Origin: Halorubrum distributum JCM 10118
GTDB taxonomy: Archaea > Halobacteriota > Halobacteria > Halobacteriales > Haloferacaceae
Length of the DNA: 50,960 nucleotides
Direction of reading: 5' to 3'
Assembly: GCF_000337335.1 (NCBI RefSeq)
Contig: NZ_AOJN01000064.1
Coordinates: forward strand, 10,406-61,365
In this document: piece after piece, positions 27,271 to 34,900 of the stretch
Layout of the letters: every line of letters begins with the position of its first letter
How positions within the stretch are numbered: position 1 is the stretch's first letter
Program-made: the position numbers and the translations under genes
The notes under the pieces: generated by a model
Seen by the model: the letters and a program-made list of their open reading frames with translations, nothing else
Databases searched by the model: none
Told to the model about the DNA's origin: nothing

Positions 27271-27944
27271 TCACCGTGCCGCGAGAGGACTACCGCGACT
27301 CGCTGGACGAGCTGCGCGCCGACGTCGAGTCGATGGGAACGGCGGTGCTCGACCAGCTCTCGCGGTCGCTCGACGCCCTCGAGACGGACGACCGCGGGCT
27401 GGCCCGCGAAGTGATCGCCGGCGACGAGCGCGTCAACCGGCGGTACCTCGACCTCGAAAGCGACTGTATCGACCTGATCGCGCTCCAACAGCCCGTCGCC
27501 TCCGACCTGCGCTTCGTCGCCGCCTCGTTCAAGATCCTCACCGACGTAGAGCGGGTCGGCGACCTCGCGACGAACCTCGCCCGGCACGCGCTCGCCGCCC
27601 GACCGGACGAGATCGCCGAGGTCCGGGTCCGGGAGATCGGCGAGACGGCCCGCGACCAGGTCCGAGCGGCCCTCCAAGCCTACGTCGACGCCGACCCAGC
27701 CGCGTGTCGGGCGATCGCCGAGCGGGACGACGAGCTCGACGCCTCGTGTCAGCACGCCAGCGAGACCGTCGTCCGCGAGCTCGTCGCCAGCGAACCCGAC
27801 CGCTGGGAGGTCGAACAGCTGCTCGACGGCGTGTCGCGGTTGCTGCTCACGATTCGGGACCTGGAACGGGTCGGCGACCACGCCGTCAACATCGCCGCGC
27901 GCACGCTGTACGCGACCGACGGCGATCCCGAGCTGATCTACTGA
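27267..27944 (+). CDS. phoU: Phosphate signalling protein PhoU
   Basis: A 225-aa all-helical protein with two PhoU repeats, each ending in a metal-site motif of the DxERVGD type: [19 protein letters not shown] (about 92-110) and [20 protein letters not shown] (about 195-214). It modulates Pst activity according to phosphate status. The start is GTG at 27267, overlapping the pstB TGA (GTGA); GTG at 27276 is an alternative. The gene after it is another PhoU-like regulator two bases downstream. Confidence 0.93.
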   Translation: MITVPREDYRDSLDELRADVESMGTAVLDQLSRSLDALETDDRGLAREVIAGDERVNRRYLDLESDCIDLIALQQPVASDLRFVAASFKILTDVERVGDLATNLARHALAARPDEIAEVRVREIGETARDQVRAALQAYVDADPAACRAIAERDDELDASCQHASETVVRELVASEPDRWEVEQLLDGVSRLLLTIRDLERVGDHAVNIAARTLYATDGDPELIY

Positions 27945-27946
27945 CA

Positions 27947-28963
27947 ATGGAGACCAGAAAGCTCCAGGAGGTCGGCGGCGGGACGTTCACCGTCTCGATC
28001 CCGAGGGGGTGGGCGACGACTCACGGCTTCGAGGTCGGCATGGAGCTCCAGCTGTACACGCACCGCGACGGGTCGATACTCGTCCGGTCCTCCGAGGCGG
28101 ACGTCGACCGCCTCGACGACGCGACGATCGACGTCGACGGGGGGACCGATGCCGCCGAACGTGCCGTGCGAACGGCCTACGCGGTGGGGTTCGAGACGGC
28201 GACACTGCGTCGCCCGGACGGGTTCGACGACGCGGAGCGCAAGGCGGTCCGATCGACGACGCGGGACTTGGTCGGGATGAACGTCCTCAGCGAGTCCGAC
28301 ACGGAAGTCACGGTCGGGCACCTCTTGGACGCGTCGTCCGTCTCCGTCTGTCAGTCGGTCGTCCAGCTACAGTACGTGGTCGGTTCGCTCCTCCGCGACG
28401 CGGCCGAGAGCTTCGCCGAGGCCGCGGACACGAACGCGCGGGTCCGCGACCGCGCCGACGAGGCGCGCCGCTCGGCGGAGATGGTCACGCGACACTTCTC
28501 GCGGTCGCTGGTCTCGCACGCCGAGCTCGACGCGCTCGGCGTCTCCCGCCCCGAGCTGTTCGCGTACCACGCGACCGCCCGTCGCCTCGGAACGCTCGCG
28601 GACCTATCCGTTCGCATCGAACGCACCGGCGAACGCCTCTCCGAGCCGCCCGCGGCCGAGCCGGCCGAAGCCGTGCGCTCCGCCGCCGACGACGTCGCGT
28701 GCGCCGTCGACGACGCGGTGACCGCCGTTCTCGACGACGATCCGACGGAGGTCCGGCGGGCGAGGGGTCGCTGTGACGACGCCGAAGACGCCATCGAAGC
28801 CGTCGAACGGCGGGCGTACGACGGGGCCGCTTCGGGAACGGCTCCCGGGACGGCCGCCCTCTCGGCCGTTACCTGTCACCTACGGCGGGCCGTCGAGTGC
28901 GGTCGGTCCGTGGCCGACACCGCGGCGAGATCCGCGGTCCGCGCCGAGAACGTCGACGGCTGA
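27947..28963 (+). CDS. Phosphate uptake regulator with AbrB and PhoU-like domains
   Basis: A 338-aa protein. The first 48 residues (METRKLQEVGGGTFTVSIPR with GWATTHGFEVGMELQLY) form a SpoVT/AbrB swapped-hairpin DNA-binding domain. The rest is a PhoU-like helical domain. This fusion is common in archaeal pst operons and is presumed to be the DNA-binding arm of phosphate sensing, for which PhoU alone has no DNA-binding part. Its start is two bases after the phoU stop. Last gene of the operon; it ends 40 bp from a convergent gene. Target site not known; the inverted repeats at 22365-22448 are candidates. Confidence 0.88.
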   Translation: METRKLQEVGGGTFTVSIPRGWATTHGFEVGMELQLYTHRDGSILVRSSEADVDRLDDATIDVDGGTDAAERAVRTAYAVGFETATLRRPDGFDDAERKAVRSTTRDLVGMNVLSESDTEVTVGHLLDASSVSVCQSVVQLQYVVGSLLRDAAESFAEAADTNARVRDRADEARRSAEMVTRHFSRSLVSHAELDALGVSRPELFAYHATARRLGTLADLSVRIERTGERLSEPPAAEPAEAVRSAADDVACAVDDAVTAVLDDDPTEVRRARGRCDDAEDAIEAVERRAYDGAASGTAPGTAALSAVTCHLRRAVECGRSVADTAARSAVRAENVDG

Positions 28964-29003
28964 CCGTCCGTCCGAGCGGTCGTCGCACCGCGGGTGCGGT
29001 CCG

Positions 29004-29954
29004 TCACTCGGCTTCGGGCCGGTGTTCCGCGACGACGGCCTCCACCTCGCCCCACGCGACCGGCGGCTCCATCGCGGCGAGCGCCTCGTCGAGCGCGGTC
29101 AGCCGGTCGCCGAACCGCGCGACCCACTCGGGGTCCGCCTGCGAAGCGAGCCGGTCCCCGACCGCCCCGTGGCGGCCCTGTACCTCGTCGATCTGCGGCT
29201 CGATCCCCGACGGCGCGGGAGCGCCCTCGCGTTCGGCCCACCTCCGAAGCGCCGCCAGCTCCGCCCGGAGATCGGCGATCAGCAGCGACGCGACGCGGTG
29301 GCGGACCCGCGCGGCGGCCCACGTCCGTCCCGCTTCGCTCTCCGGACCGCTGCCGTCGCCACCGAGGGCTTCGGAGAGCTCGTCGAGCTCCTCGATCGAC
29401 TCCGCGACCGCGTCGACGTCGCCGTCGAGCTCCGCGGCCCGTCGGTCGGGGTCGGTGAGCCACTCCTCGAAGGAGCCGAGCTCGAACTGGAGGTCGTCGG
29501 CGGCGCGTTGGACCTCGGTCGCGGCGGTCGTCAGCCGCCTGATCCGTCGCGCGACCTCGTAGAGGTCGCCCTCCGCTCTCATCGCGAGAACCTCCTGAAC
29601 GGCCTCGCCGAGCGCGTCAGACCGGTCCTCGACCGCGTCGAGGCGCGCATCGAAGTCGCCGAGGCGCGTCGACACGAGATCGAGGTCCGCGACCGGTGAA
29701 GCGGTCTCCCGCGCGCCGTCCAGCTTCTCGGCAGCGAGTTCCACCCGCGTCTCGGCGGTCGTCACCACCTTCGACGCGTTCGCGAGCGCGTCGTCGACGG
29801 CCGCCCGACGGACCGTCCCGTCCCGCGCCACGATCGCGAGCGTCTCCCGTCGCTCGCCGAGGTCCCTCTCGTCGTCGTTGACGAGCTCGGCCGCCCGCTC
29901 CGTGGACATCCCGTCGAGGTTCGTCGAGCCGCCGTCCGACGCCGTCTCAGTCAT
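29004..29954 (-). CDS. Coiled-coil 'halo transducer' family protein, unknown function
   Basis: A 316-aa acidic, helix-rich protein without membrane segments. Recognisable stretches include MTETASDGGSTNLDGMST, ASKVVTTAETRVELAAEKL and LYEVARRIRRLTTAATEVQR. It resembles haloarchaeal proteins labelled 'halo transducer protein', a label that does not prove a chemotaxis role: the MCP signalling hairpin is absent. ATG at 29954 is chosen; the frame stays open to 30005, but that extension is arginine-rich and overlaps the end of the pseudogene upstream. It is convergent with the pst operon. Confidence 0.7.
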   Translation of the reverse strand: MTETASDGGSTNLDGMSTERAAELVNDDERDLGERRETLAIVARDGTVRRAAVDDALANASKVVTTAETRVELAAEKLDGARETASPVADLDLVSTRLGDFDARLDAVEDRSDALGEAVQEVLAMRAEGDLYEVARRIRRLTTAATEVQRAADDLQFELGSFEEWLTDPDRRAAELDGDVDAVAESIEELDELSEALGGDGSGPESEAGRTWAAARVRHRVASLLIADLRAELAALRRWAEREGAPAPSGIEPQIDEVQGRHGAVGDRLASQADPEWVARFGDRLTALDEALAAMEPPVAWGEVEAVVAEHRPEAE

Positions 29955-30006
29955 GCGACCTCTGTTTCCCCGTTCGTCGGCCGTTCGCTGTCGTTCACGT
30001 TTCATC

Positions 30007-30186
30007 TCAAGTCACTCCACGGACGCGGTCGGCGGGCTGAGTCCCGCCCGTCAGGACCTCGATCCGACCGCCCGCGTTACGGCGGTCCGGCTCGCGCTCG
30101 GCGAACGCCGCCGCCATCTGGCTCCGGCCCGCGTTCTGGACGCAGACGAACGCGGTCCGACGGTCCGGCCGATTGTGGTGGCTCAC
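30007..30186 (-). pseudogene. Truncated low-molecular-weight phosphatase / arsenate reductase (ArsC-like)
   Basis: The minus strand from GTG 30186 encodes 59 residues beginning MSHHNRPDRRTAFVCVQNAG and containing the complete CX5R phosphatase loop (CVQNAGRS), the helix QMAAAFAERE and the strand IEVLTGGTQPADRV. It then stops after RGVT. Full-length family members are about 130-140 aa, so the catalytic Asp (DP motif) and C-terminal half are missing. A TATA-like attatag (30213-30219 on the minus strand) remains about 30 bp upstream. The missing half is not found downstream, where the frame leads into the next gene; a deletion is the simplest explanation. It lies in the 487-bp gap 29955-30441, which otherwise holds only promoter-like A/T-rich sequence. 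Confidence 0.72.
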
Positions 30187-30300
30187 GGCCCGTTATGCGG
30201 GAGGTATCACTATAATCGTTACTTGGGACCGCTACCGAGAGATATAGAGCAATATAGCGATCCGAACACTGTTCACACTGCGGGGAGGACCGCGAACGAC

Positions 30301-30314
30301 AAATTCTATATCGC
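30301..30314 (+). promoter_or_regulatory. AAATTNTATATCGC motif, copy 1
   Basis: AAATTCTATATCGC about 128 bp before the DUF5783 gene. A near-identical copy is at 31381-31394. A related reverse-orientation AATATAGCGA is at 30251-30260. Function unknown. Confidence 0.35.
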
Positions 30315-30441
30315 GACATGAGATTTATCAAGCCAGAGCCGGTCGAACCCCACAGCTGACCGCACGCTCGATTTTCACGCCCGATCCGGCGTTTCGGCGG
30401 CGATCGACCGGCTTTTTTCCCGCCGGACCCTCGCCCGCGAC

Positions 30442-30771
30442 ATGGCCGACGAGTTCGACCCGGAGAAGTTCGAGGACAAGTACGCGCACTACTTCAACGA
30501 GCTCCAGCGGGCGTACAAGAACGCGTTCGAGCAGATGAACGACCGGTACGACTCGGAGCTGATCCACGGGATCGACCAGACCGTGCTCAACGAGTCGGAG
30601 CCGTTCTACGAGGACGGCGAGTTCCGCGTCGAACTCCCGGAGAACCCGCGCGAGCGCATCCGCGGCGCCGTCGCGGTCGACGACGAGACGTTCGAGGAGA
30701 CGTTGGAGGAGTACGTTGAGCGGATCGAGTCCGAGCTGTACCGGACCCTCGGCGTCGATCGGCCGGAGTGA
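30442..30771 (+). CDS. DUF5783 family protein
   Basis: A 109-aa acidic protein beginning MADEFDPEKFEDKYAHYFNE, with paired helices (LQRAYKNAFEQMNDRYDSEL) and a charged C-terminal helix ending LYRTLGVDRPE. Matches the haloarchaeal DUF5783 family; function unknown. It is followed 75 bp later by the NifU-domain gene on the same strand, and the two may be co-transcribed. Confidence 0.82.
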   Translation: MADEFDPEKFEDKYAHYFNELQRAYKNAFEQMNDRYDSELIHGIDQTVLNESEPFYEDGEFRVELPENPRERIRGAVAVDDETFEETLEEYVERIESELYRTLGVDRPE

Positions 30772-30845
30772 TTCGACGAGGCGCGTCACCCGCCGGAATC
30801 CGCCCGAACCAAAGGCATAAGCCCGCCGCCCGCCAACTCGCGGGC

Positions 30846-31235
30846 ATGAGCACGGACACCGACGCGGCTGACGCGGAAAACGAACTCCGCGAGCGGATCA
30901 CGAACTTCCTGCGGCGCAACTTCCCGCAGATCCAGATGCACGGCGGGAGCGCCGCCATCGCCCACCTCGACCGCGAGAAGGGCGAGGTCACGGTCCAGCT
31001 CGGCGGCGCCTGTTCCGGCTGCGGTATCTCCCCGATGACGATCCAGGCGATCAAGTCCCGGATGGTCAAGGAGATTCCCGAGATCGAGACGGTCCACGCC
31101 GACACCGGCGCGTCCGCCGGCGCGGACGGCGACCTCGGCGGCACCAGCAGCGGCGGCGGCATGTCTCCCTCCTTCCCCGGCGAGACGACCGACGACGACG
31201 GCGGCGACGACGAAGGCCCCCAGGCCCCGTTCTGA
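30846..31235 (+). CDS. NifU C-terminal domain protein (Fe-S cluster scaffold/carrier)
   Basis: A 129-aa protein. Residues about 12-88 are the NifU C-terminal (Nfu) domain with the cluster-binding CSGC (Cys56, Cys59) in GGACSGCGISPMT. The last 40 residues are a Gly/Ser/Asp-rich disordered tail. It is expected to carry [4Fe-4S] clusters to client apoproteins. ATG at 30846 is chosen over the upstream open frame because the MSTDTDAADAENELRERI N-terminus is typical. Downstream partner not evident. Confidence 0.9.
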   Translation: MSTDTDAADAENELRERITNFLRRNFPQIQMHGGSAAIAHLDREKGEVTVQLGGACSGCGISPMTIQAIKSRMVKEIPEIETVHADTGASAGADGDLGGTSSGGGMSPSFPGETTDDDGGDDEGPQAPF

Positions 31236-31380
31236 GTCGGTCCGAACCGCGACGCTCTCCTCTCTCTTTCCGCTTCGCCAGTCGCATCACTGTTCGCCGA
31301 TACTCAGGCGTTTTAGGGCCGAAGAGTCGTTGTAGCGGCCTTTTTCTCGTTTCTGCTGTGTCTCCCCGGCGACTCTGATT

Positions 31381-31394
31381 AAATTGTATATCGC
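31381..31394 (+). promoter_or_regulatory. AAATTNTATATCGC motif, copy 2
   Basis: AAATTGTATATCGC, followed directly by TATATCGAATC, about 77 bp before the PPC-domain gene. It may include a TATA box for the PPC-polD2 transcript. Shares 13 of 14 bases with the copy at 30301. Confidence 0.4.
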
Positions 31395-31470
31395 TATATC
31401 GAATCCGATCCGTCGGTCCCGCTCGGTCCGACTGAAGGCTTTTTCTCCCCGGCAGCCGTGGGGAGTTGCT

Positions 31471-31890
31471 ATGTACCATCGCGAGGTCGAACCCACGGCG
31501 GAGTACGTCGCGCGGTTCGAGACGGGCGCCGACTGGCGCGAGGAGATAGAGAGCCTCGCACGCGAGGAGGACGTCGAGGCCGGCTGGTTCACGGCGCTCG
31601 GCGCGGTCCAGGACGCGGACGTCTGGTTCTACGACCAGGAGGAGACCGAGTACCGCTCGGTGACGTTCGACGAGCCGCTGGAGGTGGCCGCCTGCGTGGG
31701 CAACGTCTCGCTCCTGGAAGGAGACGTTTTCGCGCACACCCACGCTGTGCTGTCGCGACCGAGCGGCCAGGCGCTCGCGGGCCACCTCGACTCCGCGACC
31801 GTCTGGGCCGGCGAGTGCCACCTGCGCGCGTTCGCCGAGCCGCTGGAGCGCTCGCACGACGAGGCGACCGACCTCGACCTGTGGCTGTGA
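31471..31890 (+). CDS. PPC (DUF296) domain protein
   Basis: A 139-aa single-domain PPC/DUF296 protein. Core features: FTALGAVQDADVWFY, VAACVGNVSLLEGDVFAHTH with the conserved histidine pair, and the strand TVWAGECHLRAFAE. In plants PPC domains occur in AT-hook DNA-binding proteins; stand-alone archaeal versions are trimeric and functionally unclear. It starts 40 bp before the DNA polymerase D large-subunit gene, an association I recall from other haloarchaea, so co-transcription is likely. Confidence 0.87.
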   Translation: MYHREVEPTAEYVARFETGADWREEIESLAREEDVEAGWFTALGAVQDADVWFYDQEETEYRSVTFDEPLEVAACVGNVSLLEGDVFAHTHAVLSRPSGQALAGHLDSATVWAGECHLRAFAEPLERSHDEATDLDLWL

Positions 31891-31930
31891 CCCGCCGAAC
31901 GCGCCGCGTGATTCCCTCGACCGAGGCCCG

Positions 31931-34900
31931 ATGAGACCGGACGACGAGCGCTACTTCGCGCGGATCGAGGAGCGGCTCGACGAGGCGTGGGACGTGGCGG
32001 AGGCGGCCAAAGAGCAGGGCCGGGACCCGGAGCCGGAGATCGAGATCCCGGTCGCCCGCGACATGGCCGACCGCGTCGAGAACATCCTCGGTATCGACGG
32101 CGTCGCGGAGCGGGTCCGCGACCTGGAGGGGGAGATGTCCCGCGAGGAGGCCGCCCTGGAGCTCGTCACCGACTTCGTCGACGGCAGCGTCGGCGACTAC
32201 GACTCCCGCGAGGGGAAGATCGAGGGGGCCGTCCGCACCGCCGTCGCGCTGCTCACCGAGGGCGTCGTCGCCGCGCCGATCGAGGGGATCGACCGCGTCG
32301 AACTGCTGGAGAACGACGACGGCACCGAGTTCGTCAACGTCTACTACGCCGGCCCGATCCGCTCGGCGGGCGGGACCGCGCAGGCGCTGTCGGTGCTCGT
32401 CGCCGACTACGCCCGGTCGCTGCTGGGCATCGACGAGTACAAGCCGCGCGACGTGGAGGTCGAGCGCTACGCCGAGGAGATCGCCTTATACGACAAGGAC
32501 ACCGGGCTCCAGTACACGCCGAAGGACAAGGAGTCGAAGTTCATCGCGAAGCACATCCCCGTCATGCTCGACGGGGAGGCGACGAGCGACGAGGAGGTCT
32601 CGGGGTTCCGCGACCTCGAACGCGTCGACACCAACTCCGCGCGCGGCGGGATGTGCCTCGTCGCCGCCGAGGGGATCGCGCTGAAGGCCCCGAAGATCCA
32701 GCGGTACACCCGCGACCTCGACGAGGTCGACTGGCCGTGGCTCCAGGACCTCATCGACGGGACGATCGGGAAGGACGGGGCAGGCGACGGCGACGCCGCG
32801 GAGGCGGAAGAGGACGCGGCCGACGCGGAGGGCGGCGACGGCGAGGAGGGCGGCGACGGCGAATCGGACGAGGCGGAGGGCGAGCCCGAGAACGGGGCCG
32901 AAGCCGACGGCCCGCCCCGCGCTGACCCCTCCCAGAAGTTCCTCCGGGACCTCATCGCGGGTCGCCCCGTGTTCACCCACCCGAGCGAGGCCGGCGGGTT
33001 CCGACTCCGCTACGGTCGCGCGCGAAACCACGGATTCGCGACCGGCGGCGTCCACCCGGCGACGATGCACATCGTCGACGACTTCCTCGCGGCCGGGACG
33101 CAGATCAAGACGGAGCGGCCGGGGAAGGCCCACGGCGTCGTCCCCGTCGACTCCATCGAGGGGCCGACGGTCCGGCTCGCGAACGGCGAGGTCCGCCGGA
33201 TCGACGACCCCGAGGAGGCGAAGGAGGTCCGCAACGGGATCGAGAAGGTGCTCGACCTCGGCGAGTACCTCGTCAACTACGGCGAGTTCGTCGAGAACAA
33301 CCACCCGCTCGCGCCCGCCTCGTACGCCCCCGAGTGGTGGGTCCAGGAGTTCGAGGCGGCCGGCGCCGACGTTCAGGCCATGGGCGACGACCCGCACGTC
33401 GACCTCGACCACCCTGACGTCGACGAGGCGCTCGCGTGGGCGCGCGAGTACGACTGCCCGCTCCACCCCGAGTACACCTACCTCTGGCACGACGTGTCGG
33501 TTGACGCGTTCGAGGCGCTCGCCGACGCGGTCGCCGCGGGCGAGGTCGTCGAGGGCGTCCTCGCGGTCGAGCGCACCGAGGCGGTCCGGGACGCGCTGGA
33601 GTCGCTTTTGCTCGAACACGCTGCGACCCCGGACGCGCTCCGGATTCCCACGTGGCGCCCGCTCGCGCGGTCGCTCGGGATTGACGACGGGCTCCGGAAG
33701 GAGTGGGACGCGGACGACCTCTCGCGGGCCGCTCGCGAGTACGCTGACGGCGAGAACGCGATCCGCGCGGTCAACGAGGTTGCGCCGTTCGAGATCCGCG
33801 AGCGCGCGCCGACCCGGATCGGCAACCGGATGGGCCGCCCCGAGAAGTCCGAGAGCCGCGACCTCTCGCCCGCGGTCCACACGCTCTTCCCGATCAACGA
33901 GGCGGGCGGCCCGCAGCGCGACGTGGCCGAGGCCGCGAACGTCATGGACGACACGGGACACCGCGGGCGGCACGAACTTCAGGTCTCCGACCGGGTCTGT
34001 CCCGACTGCGGCGAGCACACCTACGCCGCGCTCTGTCCCGACTGCGAGACGCACACGGACCCGCACTACGAGTGTAACGACTGCGGCACCGTCTGCGAGC
34101 CGGACGAGGCCGGCCGGGTCGAGTGCCCGAACTGCGAGTGGGAGGTGACGGCCGCGACATACCAGGAGGTCGACGTCAACGACGCGTACCGCTCCGCGCT
34201 GGAGACGGTCGGCGAGCGCGAGTCCGCCTTCGAGATCCTCAAGGGGGTCCAGGGGCTCACCTCGCGGAACAAGACGCCCGAGCCGATCGAGAAGGGCGTC
34301 CTCCGCGCGAAGAACGGCGTCACGTCGTTCAAGGACGGCACGGTCCGGTACGACATGACGGACCTCCCGGTCACCGCGGTCAAGCCCGCGGAACTCGACG
34401 TCACCGCCGATCACTTCCGCGAGTTGGGCTACGAGACGGACGTCGACGGCGAGCCGCTCCGTCACGACGACCAGGTGGTCGAGCTCCGGGTCCAGGACAT
34501 CGTCCTCTCGGACGGCGCGGCCGAGCACATGCTCAAGACCGCCGACTTCGTCGACGACCTGCTCGAACAGTTCTACGGGCTCGACCGCTTCTACGAGGTG
34601 AACGAGCGCGACGACCTCGTCGGCGAGCTCGTCTTCGGGATGGCGCCCCACACGAGCGCCGCGACTGTCGGGAGAGTGGTAGGTTTCACCTCGGCCGCCG
34701 TGGGATACGCGCATCCGTACTTTCACGCCGCGAAACGTCGGAATTGCTTCCATCCAGAGACGAAAATCTGGTACGAGGACGAGACCGGTAGTTTACGATA
34801 CGACGAGATCGACGACTTCGTCGAGACGTACCTCGATCAGTCTGAGATCGAGTTCGACGACTTCGGAACGGCGATTGGCGAACTGGAAGGCGTCGACGGA

